NCBI GenBank assembly: GCA_937135955.1
Contig: CAKZOB010000055.1
Coordinates: 1-64,000 of the forward strand
DNA: 64,000 nt
Direction of reading: 5' to 3'
DNA from: an uncultured Anaerolineales bacterium
GTDB lineage: Bacteria; Chloroflexota; Anaerolineae; Aggregatilineales; Aggregatilineaceae
Made by a program: the position numbers and the translations under genes
The notes under the pieces: model-generated
What the model was told of the DNA's origin: nothing
The model's database searches: none
Seen by the model: the letters and a program-made list of their open reading frames with translations, nothing else
In this document: positions 47,134-56,383 of the stretch, in pieces
Position numbering within the stretch: position 1 is the stretch's first letter
How the letters are laid out: the number at the start of each line of letters is the position of its first letter

Positions 47134-47162
47134 TTGGCAGCCCTGGCCGGACGTGCTATAAT
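47134..47162 (+). promoter_or_regulatory. Promoter of the TPP riboswitch-thiY unit
   Basis: TTGGCA (47134-47139), a 17-bp spacer ending TGC, then TATAAT (47157-47162). A near-consensus extended -10 promoter; transcription should begin near 47169. Confidence 0.88.
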
Positions 47163-47182
47163 CGCATCAGAACAATCACAAA

Positions 47183-47277
47183 GCGCACTGGGGAGCTCGA
47201 CGAGATCGGGCTGAGAGGGTATCTGTTGGATACCGACCCATGAACTTGATCCAGGTAATGCTGGCGTAAGGAGTGTT
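47183..47277 (+). ncRNA. TPP riboswitch (THI box)
   Basis: Conserved THI-box pieces appear in order: ACTGGGGAGC, the core GGGCTGAGAGGG (47208-47219), a P3 stem GGTATC...GATACC, ACCCATGAACTTGATCCAGG, TAATGCTGGCGTAAGGAGTG. It binds thiamine pyrophosphate and normally turns expression off when TPP is abundant. About 150 nt separate it from the thiY start. I see no obvious poly-U terminator there, so control may be by sequestering the AGGAGGAG ribosome site or by a structure I cannot resolve. Confidence 0.93.
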
Positions 47278-47428
47278 GGCTGATGTGCGGTTGTTGCCTC
47301 AGTCTTTCCCCTCTTCGCCCCAACCGTAGGCAGAGTTTAGGGTGCTACAGTCCGGTGCGCTCGCTCCTCAAGCTGCGTCTTTGTGACCATCGTTGGCATT
47401 GGCCGCAGTGAGTTCCAGGAGGAGAGAG

Positions 47429-48460
47429 ATGTTGCATCGTCTGTGGTTACTGACAGTCGTTTTTATGGTGTGCATCACCGTTGGTGTCTCCGGCTTCGGA
47501 ACCGCTCCAACACAAGCGCAAGAGCCGGGATTGGTGGATGTCCGTTTGCCAGAACGTCAAACCGTTCGTTTTCAACTCGATTGGACGCCGAACACCAATC
47601 ACATCGGCGTCTATGTCGCGCAGGCATTGGGCTTCTATGATGACGTCAATCTCGATGTTCAGATTGTCCGACCAGACGAGACCGACCAGACCGTGATCCA
47701 GGCGGTTGAGAGCGGCGCTGTCGAGTTTGGCATCAACTACCAGGAATACACGACCTTCGCCATTGCTGAAGGCGCGCAGATAGTCTCAGTGGCAGCGATC
47801 ATCCAGCACAACACGACTGGCTTTGCCAGCTATGCCGGTCGCAACCCTGTGACGCGCCCCGCTGACCTAGCCAACCTGACTTACTATGGGGGTGGTAAGG
47901 TCGCAGAAGCCATCATCTCGCGTTTGGTGGCCTGCGACGGCGCGCAATGGCAACCTCGCTACGCTCAGCTCGGCGTCGTCGATCTGGTGGAAGTACTGCA
48001 AAGGGGCGATGCCGACTTTGGCTGGATTTACTATGGGTGGGAGGGGATCGAAGCCGAGCTTCGCGGCGTCGATCTCGATGTGATCATGTTGCGCGACTAC
48101 CCTGACTGCATTCCCGACTACTACACCCCCTTCATCCTGACCTCGCGCCGCCTGGTCGAAACCGAGCCGGATGTGGTGCGGGCCTTCGTTCACGCAACTG
48201 CGCGTGGTTTCCAGGTTGCCATTGACTATCCGCTGGCAGCAGCCGAACTGTTAATCGCCGCTGAGCCACAGCTCGACCCGGAGCTTGTGCGCGCCAGCGC
48301 CCTGTGGCTCGCACCACGCTACCAGGAAGACGCGCCGCGTTGGGGAGAGCAGCGTGCTGAAGTCTGGCAGCGCTTCACGGATTTTCTCGTCCAGGAGGGC
48401 CTGCTGGACACGCCCATTGATGTCAGCCGCGCCTTCACAAACGACTTTTTGCCAGGGTAA
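47429..48460 (+). CDS. thiY: ThiY-like periplasmic binding protein for a thiamine pyrimidine precursor
   Basis: A 343-residue exported binding protein of the NMT1/THI5-like family. The signal peptide covers about 1-35 (LLTVVFMVCITVGVSGFG...AQA). The mature domain begins with the family signature FQLDWTPNTNHIGVYVAQALGFYDD and has GINYQEYTTFAIAEGAQIVS. AGGAGG precedes the ATG. The TPP riboswitch upstream makes uptake of formylaminopyrimidine or HMP the likely role. Usual partners ThiX and ThiZ are not next to it; the next gene is on the other strand. Confidence 0.87.
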   Translation: MLHRLWLLTVVFMVCITVGVSGFGTAPTQAQEPGLVDVRLPERQTVRFQLDWTPNTNHIGVYVAQALGFYDDVNLDVQIVRPDETDQTVIQAVESGAVEFGINYQEYTTFAIAEGAQIVSVAAIIQHNTTGFASYAGRNPVTRPADLANLTYYGGGKVAEAIISRLVACDGAQWQPRYAQLGVVDLVEVLQRGDADFGWIYYGWEGIEAELRGVDLDVIMLRDYPDCIPDYYTPFILTSRRLVETEPDVVRAFVHATARGFQVAIDYPLAAAELLIAAEPQLDPELVRASALWLAPRYQEDAPRWGEQRAEVWQRFTDFLVQEGLLDTPIDVSRAFTNDFLPG

Positions 48461-48580
48461 ATACTCTGGCAGCAACTGGAACATGCAGACGACAGGGGGC
48501 GAAATGCCTCCTGTCGTCGAGTCAGGACACGCGGTGCTACAGAACTCTGGGAGTCTTGCCAGGCCAAGAACAATTGCTCC

Positions 48581-50080
48581 TCAACTGAAAGTCTTTTGCC
48601 CCACCAACCAGCGCCACACCCAGGCCAGCGCCTGCACGTCGGCGCGCTGATAGGCGCAGGCGCGGGCCAGGGCCTCTACGTCGCTGTTCTCCAGCCAGGT
48701 ACAATAGTCCTGGTAGGCGAGCAACCAGTCGTCGCCGCCCGGCCAGGGAAACCCCAGATAAGGCGCAACATCCTTCAGACTCCAGCCTGGCAGGGGCAGG
48801 CTCACCGCGTTTCTGCACACAGTCAGCAGGTCTACAAAACGGGGTGCGAGCCGCTCCCGGATTTTCGGCGGCGCACTGTTGCGCAGGACCGTCCTGTCGT
48901 AGGCGCTCCAGTGATAGATCGGCTCGTCGCCTGTCCCCACAGCCTCATCCAGCGCCGTCCACAGGGACGCCACATCCGGCGCAAGGATGATCATCTGTCC
49001 GTCGGGCAGGGTCAGCGTCTCCATGTTTGCCCAGGGAGCGAGCAGGGCGATCTGTGTGTTGCCTGCGCTATCGCACCAGCCCATACACCAGGGCGCATTC
49101 TGCTCACCGGCCTGCTGCGTCTCCAGGTCGAACATCCATCCCGCGCGGTGACACGGGGTCGGTAACGAGCCATGCCAGATCGGGCGTTGCTCCACCCAGG
49201 CCCGCGCGCTGGCGTGTAGCCGACGGGCCGTGTCCGGCCCGATGCCGCGCACCTGCAACAGATCGTCGGGCGAACAGGCCGCAATAGCCGTCACGCTGGC
49301 CAGGCCCGCCGCCTCCAGGTTTACGCGCAGGGTCGGCCCCACGCCCGACAGAATGTCCACCTGTCCGCGCTGACTGGCTTCTGTGTGGCAGTGTTGCTGC
49401 CAGGGGCAGAAAGAGCAATGCTGCTTGATCCAGATGGGCGGTTCCTGAGCGGTGTCCAGCAGGGCGATGGTGCGCAGCAACGCCGTCATCAGCCGGTCTT
49501 CGTCGTATTCGTGCGGCAGACGTCCCCAGGGACGCCCCAGGTCATCCATGCCCAGCCACAGTTCGCCCGGTGCTGTGGCAATTCCCATCTGACGCAGCAG
49601 CCAGGTGTAGAGATCGAGCTGTACCCAATCGGCTTCTTCCGGCTCACGCCGCCGCTTGATCTCCACTGGACGATAAGCGGGTTCGCCGAGATACTCGACG
49701 CGCTGCAGGCAGTCGGGTTGCCCGCGCACGACAAACACGCGATCGGTCAGATCGAGCGGGGCGCTGTGTTCGAGACAGCCATGCCACAGCACCGCGACCT
49801 CGCCTGTCGTGAGCGCATGGCGCGTGAGAGCCACGCCTGCCTCCCACGACTCCACGGGCACCCGTTCTACTTCGGGAAATTCCGCCTGTTGAATGGCGAT
49901 TTCGTGCTCGCGGCCCTGCTCGATCAACGTTTGCGCTGCGAGCGAGAGCGTGCCCCGCAGGGCAGGATCGCCGTACCTTTCCAGCCACAGTTCGCGCTCG
50001 CAGGTTAGCGCCATGCGCACCATCTGCGCTGTGACGAGCGGTGCCTGAGCCTGTGACGAAGGGCCATGCCCGGCAGACAT
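48581..50080 (-). CDS. RecB-like nuclease with Fe-S cysteines, HhH and RNase H-like domains
   Basis: A 499-residue protein of the TM0106 type. A PD-(D/E)XK nuclease core has D123 (GQPDCLQ) and E140-x-K142 (PVEIKRR). C27, C222, C225 and C231 (CSFCPWQQHC) match the Cas4/AddB-style 4Fe-4S set. A helix-hairpin-helix pair follows at 243-292 (LSGVGPTLR, VRGIGPDTARRL), then an RNase H-like domain (D318-x-E320, and DLLTVCRNAVSLPLPGWSLKDVAPYLGF). AAGGGAAAGG precedes the ATG. No helicase or CRISPR genes accompany it. Likely a DNA-processing nuclease; the pathway is unknown. Confidence 0.85.
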   Translation of the reverse strand: MSAGHGPSSQAQAPLVTAQMVRMALTCERELWLERYGDPALRGTLSLAAQTLIEQGREHEIAIQQAEFPEVERVPVESWEAGVALTRHALTTGEVAVLWHGCLEHSAPLDLTDRVFVVRGQPDCLQRVEYLGEPAYRPVEIKRRREPEEADWVQLDLYTWLLRQMGIATAPGELWLGMDDLGRPWGRLPHEYDEDRLMTALLRTIALLDTAQEPPIWIKQHCSFCPWQQHCHTEASQRGQVDILSGVGPTLRVNLEAAGLASVTAIAACSPDDLLQVRGIGPDTARRLHASARAWVEQRPIWHGSLPTPCHRAGWMFDLETQQAGEQNAPWCMGWCDSAGNTQIALLAPWANMETLTLPDGQMIILAPDVASLWTALDEAVGTGDEPIYHWSAYDRTVLRNSAPPKIRERLAPRFVDLLTVCRNAVSLPLPGWSLKDVAPYLGFPWPGGDDWLLAYQDYCTWLENSDVEALARACAYQRADVQALAWVWRWLVGQKTFS

Positions 50081-50090
50081 ACCTTTCCCT

Positions 50091-51077
50091 TCATAACCAA
50101 CGGCGGCGGTGCATCCACGCCGCCATGATCGCCGGCAAAGACAGCATGATCAGCAGCGTCACCACAAAGGACGGTTTGTCAGTCCAGGCATCCAGCGGCG
50201 TCACCGGCTGGAAATAGTTCATGCCGAAGAACCCGGTCAGGAACGACAGCGGCATGAAGAAAGTCGTAATGATGGTGAGCGTCTTCATCACGTCGTTCAT
50301 GCGGTTGTTGACCACCGACAGATGCGTATCCAGCACGCCGCCCACCATATCGCGCAGGCTCTCGGTGATGTCGTACAGGCGCACCAGGTGATCGTACACG
50401 TCGCGGAAGAAGACGCGATCGTCATCGCGGATGACGGGGAAATCGCCCCGCGCCAGCTTGTTGAGCACTTCTCGTTGCGGAGCGATCACGCGGCGCAGAC
50501 GCAGCAGCCCACGCTTGAGTTGAAAAATCTGTTCAGGCACCGTTTTTCCCGCGTGATCGAACAACTCGTCTTCCAGGTGATCGAGCGCGCTGTCCAGTTG
50601 CTCGACTACAGGCATGTAGTCGGCCACCAGCTCGTCGGCCAACAGGTAGAGCAGATGATCCGGGCCGCGCCGGACGTGTCGTTCATCGCGCTGACACAGC
50701 GCCCATACCCGCTCGACGGCGGCAATGGGTTCGCTATGATGCGTGATCACATAGCTGCGCCCCAGGAACACGTCTAGTTCCAGCGTGCGCACCCGCTGAT
50801 CGGCTGCGTTATCGAACACGACGCCGTGCAGCACCAGGTACAGATAGCTGCCCCAGTCGTCCACCTTGGGATGATGCGATTCGGCCAGCGCATCGTCAAC
50901 AGCCAGCGGGTGAAAGTTAAATTCGTCGCGCAGGATCGGCTCGCACATCGAGGCAGGTTCGCCACACAGATCAATCCATAGCAGACCAGCGCTATCCTGC
51001 CGTGCTGTGGCGATAGCTTCTATAGACAGATCGGTCTGTAAGGCTCCCTTGGAAGGGCGGTACAAGGAGCGGATCAT
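50091..51077 (-). CDS. corA: CorA-family magnesium/cobalt transporter
   Basis: A 328-residue protein. A large cytoplasmic alpha/beta funnel and long helices (about 1-265) are followed by two C-terminal transmembrane helices. The first ends in the selectivity motif GMN (FLTGFFGMNYF), and the second is SFVVTLLIMLSLPAIMAAW, followed by a basic tail HRRRWL. It forms a pentameric channel for Mg2+ influx in the inner membrane. It ends 10 bp upstream of the nuclease gene on the same strand, so they may share a transcript. No Mg-sensing leader is visible. Confidence 0.93.
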   Translation of the reverse strand: MIRSLYRPSKGALQTDLSIEAIATARQDSAGLLWIDLCGEPASMCEPILRDEFNFHPLAVDDALAESHHPKVDDWGSYLYLVLHGVVFDNAADQRVRTLELDVFLGRSYVITHHSEPIAAVERVWALCQRDERHVRRGPDHLLYLLADELVADYMPVVEQLDSALDHLEDELFDHAGKTVPEQIFQLKRGLLRLRRVIAPQREVLNKLARGDFPVIRDDDRVFFRDVYDHLVRLYDITESLRDMVGGVLDTHLSVVNNRMNDVMKTLTIITTFFMPLSFLTGFFGMNYFQPVTPLDAWTDKPSFVVTLLIMLSLPAIMAAWMHRRRWL

Positions 51078-51213
51078 CGTCTCACCTCAAGCCTTTTTCA
51101 CAACACCAGGGTTGCGTGTCCCGACGGCTCACAAAAACAAGAGCGTGAGAGATGCCCGTCCCCATCCGCGCTACTCCCACGCCTGCTTGTCAATCCCTGA
51201 CGTCTTCGGACGC

Positions 51214-52071
51214 TCACACCAGCCCGGCCCGCGCTGCGCCTTCGCGCAAGAAGCGCAGTCCTTCGGCGGCCAGCACCGCTGGCGGCTGATTCGGCGGACG
51301 CCACAGGCAAGTCGCCGCGGCCAGGTCGGGGTTGATCGCCGCGAACGATTCCAGCACCAGCGGACCGCGGTAATGCGCGTCCTTCAGGCCGCGGAAGACC
51401 TCGTCCCAGATCACCGTGCCGGAACCGACCAACCCGCGATGGCTCTCGCTCATATGGATATAGCCCAGGGTCTCGGCGCAGGCCACGATGGGCTTGTAGA
51501 AGCCCTCTTCCTCGATATTCATGTGATAGGTATCGGCGTGTAGCTCGATGTTGTCATAGCCTGCCGCGCGCACCGCCAACACCGCTGCCTGCCCATCCTC
51601 CAGGGCATTGTATAGGTAAGTCTCGTAGCGATTGCAGCACTCCAGCGCCAGGGTGATGCCGCGCTGCTTCGCTTCGTCGGCCACTTCGATCAGCGTATCT
51701 ACCACGACCTGCCGTTCCTCCGGCGTGGGAGCCTTGCCGGTGAGCGTGCCCAGCGAATAGGCAATACAGCCGCACAGATAGTCGCCCTCGATCTCGACCA
51801 GCCTGTCCATGGCGCTGACCAGGAACTCCTTGGCCTTCTGAGGAGCTACCGGCATATGGGCGTCTTTGGGCAATACCAACGAGGCCGTGGCGGCGATGCC
51901 GGCGTCTTTCAACGCGCGCCGGTGCGCGGCGGCGTCGAATTCGTGTGGCTTGAGCAAAGGTATCTCGATGAAGTCGAAACCGGCGCGGGCAGCGGCGTCA
52001 ATGGCGTAGTTGCCTGTCTCGGTATTCCAGTCGCCAATCCATAAGAAAGCGTGTGCACCAAACCTGGGCAT
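51214..52071 (-). CDS. Sugar-phosphate isomerase/epimerase (AP endonuclease 2-like TIM barrel)
   Basis: A 285-residue protein related to D-psicose/tagatose 3-epimerases and IolE/IolI. The start FGAHAFLWIGDW, barrel strands FDFIEIPLL, metal ligands in LALECCNRYETYLYNA (Glu), ELHADTYHMNIEE (Asp/His), YIHMSESHRG and VLESF (Glu) fit the divalent-metal ketose epimerase site. AAAGGAGG lies 8 nt before ATG 52071; a longer frame upstream lacks a ribosome site. Substrate is unknown and no sugar operon surrounds it. Confidence 0.83.
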   Translation of the reverse strand: MPRFGAHAFLWIGDWNTETGNYAIDAAARAGFDFIEIPLLKPHEFDAAAHRRALKDAGIAATASLVLPKDAHMPVAPQKAKEFLVSAMDRLVEIEGDYLCGCIAYSLGTLTGKAPTPEERQVVVDTLIEVADEAKQRGITLALECCNRYETYLYNALEDGQAAVLAVRAAGYDNIELHADTYHMNIEEEGFYKPIVACAETLGYIHMSESHRGLVGSGTVIWDEVFRGLKDAHYRGPLVLESFAAINPDLAAATCLWRPPNQPPAVLAAEGLRFLREGAARAGLV

Positions 52072-52158
52072 AGCAAATCCTCCTTTGAAAAGTCTTCGGC
52101 GCTCAATCACGCCCATAGTGTGCGCCAGCATGCGCCCGCGCGCAAGAACTTGTTTAGA

Positions 52159-52490
52159 GCAGGGGGATTGCATCAAACCGCTTGCTGCTTTACCTCACCC
52201 CCAGCCTCGCCCCAGCGCCGAGTGGGGGTGAGGTCAGCGCCTGTGGGCGAGCACGTGTGAACTGTGACAGGCCGTATGCTGGGCTGTGGTTTACCTCACC
52301 CCCAGCCTCGCTACGCTCGGCGAGGCGCGTCAGCGCCGAGCGAGGGTGAGGTAAGAGGCCCCGCACCAAGCACATCGCTGAGAACCTTCCCTCGCATCCC
52401 TGCAGGCGAAGGGGAGCGCCTGGGCGAGAGACCTGGGGGTGAGGGGCAGCAGACTGTAGCAAATTGCCCGTCACATTTTGCACGCACCCC
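52159..52490. repeat. Composite repeat, two palindrome blocks and type A ends
   Basis: GCAGGGGGATTGCATCAAACCGC, then TTTACCTCACCCCCAGCCTCG with GGGGGTGAGGT, a CACGTGTGAACTGTGACAGG end, a second TTTACCTCACCCCCAGCCTCG block, CCCGCACCAAGCACATCGC, the CCTGCAGGCGAAGGGG module, and the right terminus CATTTTGCACGCACCCC. No gene is present. Confidence 0.75.
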
Positions 52491-52684
52491 TGCCGGACAT
52501 CCGAGAGGACTGAGCATTGTGCCCTCCCCTTCAAGCATTTCTTCCTCCGTGTGAGAATCTAATGCCTTATCTGTCAGATAAGTAAAGATTCAGCCGCGAA
52601 CAGGACTCCGGTCACGCTGCGCGAAAGGCCCAGCGGCAGTTATACTTGATTGGGGCGGAACTTATACTTGTCGAGGCCGGAGTC

Positions 52685-55351
52685 ATGGCACAGGCTGCAC
52701 TCTTCACCACTCAGCAAATCGCCAACGCGGCTGAAGTGTTCGTGGAAGCACTGAGCGCGCTCTTCCCCGCCGACACTTTCGACGCGCTGTTTCATCGCAG
52801 CACGCTGCGCCGCGCTTACTGGTCGGCATTGCAGGCCGCCCTGGAAGACTACGCGGGACCTGACCGCGCGCCCCTGACGCGGGCGTTGATGCACGGGCAC
52901 GCCCTGGCTGCCCCCGCCGTGGTCAACGAGCTGCTGAAGCTGTTCATTCCTGGTCAGACGCCCGACTATCAGGCTGTCGGCGCGCACTGGGGACGGCTGC
53001 TGAGTCTGCCGTCCACCGAACACGGCGCGCTGGCAGCCGAAGCGCAGGTCTTTTTCCATACCCTGGCTGCCGAATTGCGGCAGTCGTCGCCGCTGCGTCT
53101 GGCGCTAAACCAACTGGCGCACATGCAGCCTCCCCTGCCTGCCGATAGTCAGGACACGCTACTCAGCACCGCCGAGCAAGACCTGGCCCGTCTGCTCGAC
53201 GTGGCGCTGATCGGCGGGCCGGAGATGGCCGGTTTGCAGGTGCGCCATCTGTTGGCCCTGGCCGGACAGCAGGCAGGGCGCGGCGACGATACGCTGACTA
53301 TTACCCTGACGTCGCTGGCCCGCCTGGCCGAACTGCTACCGGCTGAAGCGCTGGCGTCGCTGTGGGCTGCGGTAGATGCCCTCGACGATCCGGCTACCCG
53401 CGCCCGTAGCCTGGCTTATCTGGCCCCACACCTGGAGCGTGTCGGCCTGATCCCCGATGCGCTAACCCTGGTCGAAACAACGCTTACGACGCCGTCGGCT
53501 CATCTGTCCGCCGTAGAGCGTGCTGACGTGCTGCTGGGGCTGGCTCCGCACCTGAACGCCAGCGGCCCAGAGCCTTCGCTGCCGACCCTGCAACAGCGCG
53601 CTTTGGAAGCGGCGCAGGCCATCGGCGATCCCGCATCGCGCGTGCGGGTGCTGGGCACGCTGGCCGAGCACCTGTCCCCTGAATTGCAACCGGTCGCGCT
53701 GACGCTGGCTTTTGAGGCGGCCCAGTACATCTCCAGCGATATGGCTCGCGCCACGGCGCTGGCCGAATTGCCGCCGCACCTGCCCGCCGAGTTTCACGGA
53801 TCGCTGCTGACCATTGCCCGCGACCTGGCCGATCCGGAGGCGCGCGCGTTGTTGTTGGGGCAGATGCTCCCGCACCTGCCCGCCGCGTTGCAGGGCGGAG
53901 CGCTGGCCGAAGCATTCGAGGCCGTCTCCGCCATCGCCAGCGACGACGCGCGAGCTGCGGCGTTGATCGCGCTGACTCCTGGCATTGAGGCCGGGGGCTT
54001 ATTGCAGCGCCTGCCCGATCAGTTGCAGCAGGCCATGCAGGTGCTCTTTTCGATCAGCGACGACACCAACCGGGCGCGCGCTTTCGCCGCGCTCGCCCCG
54101 GCCCTGTCACCGGAACTGCTCGGCGAGGCGTTGCAGGTGCTCAAAAATATTCCCGATCCGCGCGAGCGGGCCTACACTCTGCGGCAACTGGCCCCTCACC
54201 TCCCTGCCGAATTGCAGGTTGCGGCGTTCGGGATGGTACGCGAACTGTCTGCGCCGGACGCGCGCGCCCGCACACTGAGCGCCATCGCCCCCTTCCTGAC
54301 CGCGCCAGTCGCCCGCACGACCGCCTACCACGAGGCCCTGGACGCGGCGCTTACCATCCCGGCGGACGAGATGCGGGTGGGGACGCTGGTAGAGTTGATC
54401 CCGCACCTGCCCCCTGCCCTGGCCGAACGGGCCGCACAGGCAGCGTTGGCAGCCACCTGTGCCATGTCCCGCGACGGCGCGCGCACGCAGGCGCTGGTCT
54501 GCCTGGCCCCGCACCTGCGCCCGGAACAACTCGAAGAGGTGCTCGATTGCGCGCTGGCCGTTCGCGATCCTCTGGAACGAGTGCCCGCGCTCAGCGCGCT
54601 GTTGCCGTTCCTGCCGGATTCCCTGGCGCGACGCGCCGGACGGGAAGCGCTCGAACTCGCCGCTGGTCTGCGCGCCCCGCATCAGCGGGCCAACGCTCTG
54701 GCGGCGGTCGCGCCGGTGTTGCCGCCCGCGCTGGTGGAGTCGGCCATCGGGTTGGCCCGCCGCATCGAGGCCCCCTTCGACCGGATGCATGTGCTGGTGG
54801 CCTTGTTGCCGCGCGACCCCGAAGCGCTACGTGACGAGGCATTGCGCACTGCTCGCGCCGTCCCCAACCGGATGCAGCGCGTGGCTGCCCTGCTGGAAGT
54901 GGTGCCCCATCTCGAACCGACGGCGCGCCCTCCTGTGCTCGACGAAACGCTGGAAACAGCGCTGGGCATTGATGACGATTACGACCGGGCCAGCGCCCTG
55001 GCCCAGCTTGCGCCACATCTTGGCCGACACAGCGTTCGCAACCGCTGTCAGGAGACGCTGAGCCTGGCGCTCGACGCGTGCCTGGAGATCGAGTCCATTG
55101 TGCAGAGCGCCGATCGCCTGGCGACGCTGGCCACGCTCGTTGCCAGCCTGCTGACTCCGGCACAGGCCTATCCCCTCTGGCGACGGGCAGTGCTGGCCTT
55201 GCGCGGTCTGCCCGAAGCCGAAGTGCTGGCGGCGCTGGCGGCGCTGGCCCCGCTGATCGCGCATCTGGGCGCGACCGCTGCGCTGGACGAACTGGTCGAG
55301 GCGCTGGAGGTGTCCGTATCGGGAGGCTATGCCCTCAGTGGGATGCTGTAG
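52685..55351 (+). CDS. Large alpha-helical repeat protein (HEAT/TPR-like, LAPHLP repeats)
   Basis: An 888-residue protein with no signal peptide or membrane helix. After an N-terminal helical domain (about 1-190) come roughly 17 degenerate repeats of about 35-38 residues with consensus D..ARA.AL..LAPHLP.EL...AL..A. Examples are LAELPPHLPAEFHG, LRQLAPHLPAELQV and LVELIPHLPPALAE. These would stack as an alpha-alpha superhelix used as a protein-binding scaffold. Similar repeats occur at the ends of large signalling NTPases, but no NTPase domain is present. ATG at 52685 is preceded by GAGG; two TTATACTTG motifs (from 52640 and 52661) may be -10 boxes. Partner unknown. Confidence 0.75.
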   Translation: MAQAALFTTQQIANAAEVFVEALSALFPADTFDALFHRSTLRRAYWSALQAALEDYAGPDRAPLTRALMHGHALAAPAVVNELLKLFIPGQTPDYQAVGAHWGRLLSLPSTEHGALAAEAQVFFHTLAAELRQSSPLRLALNQLAHMQPPLPADSQDTLLSTAEQDLARLLDVALIGGPEMAGLQVRHLLALAGQQAGRGDDTLTITLTSLARLAELLPAEALASLWAAVDALDDPATRARSLAYLAPHLERVGLIPDALTLVETTLTTPSAHLSAVERADVLLGLAPHLNASGPEPSLPTLQQRALEAAQAIGDPASRVRVLGTLAEHLSPELQPVALTLAFEAAQYISSDMARATALAELPPHLPAEFHGSLLTIARDLADPEARALLLGQMLPHLPAALQGGALAEAFEAVSAIASDDARAAALIALTPGIEAGGLLQRLPDQLQQAMQVLFSISDDTNRARAFAALAPALSPELLGEALQVLKNIPDPRERAYTLRQLAPHLPAELQVAAFGMVRELSAPDARARTLSAIAPFLTAPVARTTAYHEALDAALTIPADEMRVGTLVELIPHLPPALAERAAQAALAATCAMSRDGARTQALVCLAPHLRPEQLEEVLDCALAVRDPLERVPALSALLPFLPDSLARRAGREALELAAGLRAPHQRANALAAVAPVLPPALVESAIGLARRIEAPFDRMHVLVALLPRDPEALRDEALRTARAVPNRMQRVAALLEVVPHLEPTARPPVLDETLETALGIDDDYDRASALAQLAPHLGRHSVRNRCQETLSLALDACLEIESIVQSADRLATLATLVASLLTPAQAYPLWRRAVLALRGLPEAEVLAALAALAPLIAHLGATAALDELVEALEVSVSGGYALSGML

Positions 55352-55362
55352 AGGGCGACCGA

Positions 55363-55938
55363 TCAGGTGAGCAGATAGACCCAGAACAGGGCCACTTCGC
55401 CGCGAGCCATGTCGTCATTGGTGTAGAGCGTTTCGCGCAGACCGTCCAGGCGACAGCCCATCGCCGCGTAGAACTTGCACGCGGGGACGTTGTTTGTCTG
55501 CGTTTCCAACACGAGCGCCCGGTACCCCATGCGACGTGCCCAGGCGACCGCCCGCTCGAAAAGCGCGCGCCCTAACCCGCGTCGCCGTACCGTCTGATCG
55601 AGCATCAGGTTCCACACCCAGGCGGTGCTGTTCCATTCTTCTGGCGTCACATCCAGCACACCGACGATCCGCCCCTGCCATTCCACGACCAGGTGCAGAC
55701 CGTCGCCGCGCAAGAGGCGCTGGCGGATACGCGCGCGCTCGTTGGTGTCGAAGTCGTAGCCGCTGCCCTTGTCGAAAGGGACGGGCAGACGGCGTTCGAC
55801 CAGCCGCCACCCCCCTTCGATGCCGCTCCCCAGCCGTTCGACTTGCAGGACGGTGTCGCTGACAAAGCCAGGACGAATGCCCGCCAGCGCCGGGATGTCG
55901 TCTTCGGTCATGGGACGGATGATCGCTTCGTCGTGCAT
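55363..55938 (-). CDS. GNAT-family N-acetyltransferase
   Basis: A 191-residue single-domain acetyltransferase. The fold is IIRPMTEDDIPAL at the start, VVEWQGRIVGVLDV, then WNLMLDQTVRRRGLGRALFERAVAWARRMG (acetyl-CoA loop R-R-G-L-G) and ETQTNNVPACKFYAAMGC. The pattern resembles streptothricin-type acetyltransferases (the QTNN..ACKFY box), but the resistance function is not proven. ATG at 55938 has only a weak GGGGGC before it. It is convergent with the repeat protein. Confidence 0.85.
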   Translation of the reverse strand: MHDEAIIRPMTEDDIPALAGIRPGFVSDTVLQVERLGSGIEGGWRLVERRLPVPFDKGSGYDFDTNERARIRQRLLRGDGLHLVVEWQGRIVGVLDVTPEEWNSTAWVWNLMLDQTVRRRGLGRALFERAVAWARRMGYRALVLETQTNNVPACKFYAAMGCRLDGLRETLYTNDDMARGEVALFWVYLLT

Positions 55939-56035
55939 GGACAGTGTGCCCCCAATCCCCGCGGTGAATGCTGCGCGAATTGTACGGCGGGCGCGCGAAT
56001 TTTCAAGGGGCACGAGTGTGGTATGCTAAAGGAGG

Positions 56036-56303
56036 GGATGCGCGCAAAGGCTGTCTGAGACTTCGCCCCACTTGATCCCCCAGCCCCTTCGCCCACGCTG
56101 CGGGAGAAGAGGAGCGCTCGTGCGAGAGACGGTAAGTCCCCTCGCCCCGCGACGCAGTCGCGAGGGAAAGGGGATAGAGGGGTGAGGGGCAGCAGACTGT
56201 CACAAACGGGCCTGGCCCAAGGGGCGAGGGATTGAGGGGGGTTAAACGGTCTCTGAGTCAACCAAAGCGCAGCAAACTGCCTGACATATTTTGCACGCAC
56301 CCC
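56036..56303. repeat. Type A composite repeat upstream of the membrane-protein gene
   Basis: Left end GGATGCGCGCAAAGGCTGTC, then CCAGCCCCTTCGCCCACGC, CCGCGACGCAGTCGCGAGGGAAAGGGG, GGGTGAGGGGCAGCAGACTG and a right end CATATTTTGCACGCACCCC. Reverse orientation relative to the 8740 copy. Confidence 0.75.
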
Positions 56304-56383
56304 AAGAAGGCCAAGACCGGGCAGGAGAAATTCCCATTGGCAGGCTCGCCCTTGCCCGCCATCTTCCTGAAAGCGAGAACGCC

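Noticed and set aside
52159-52490. Possible CRISPR array from recurring palindromic blocks
   Set aside because: The blocks are of unequal length, in mixed orientation, without uniform spacers, and the same blocks occur at many separate loci; no cas genes are present.
55363-55938. Naming the GNAT gene as a streptothricin resistance gene
   Set aside because: The QTNN..ACKFY box is suggestive, but it occurs in many GNAT enzymes of other function and there is no resistance context.
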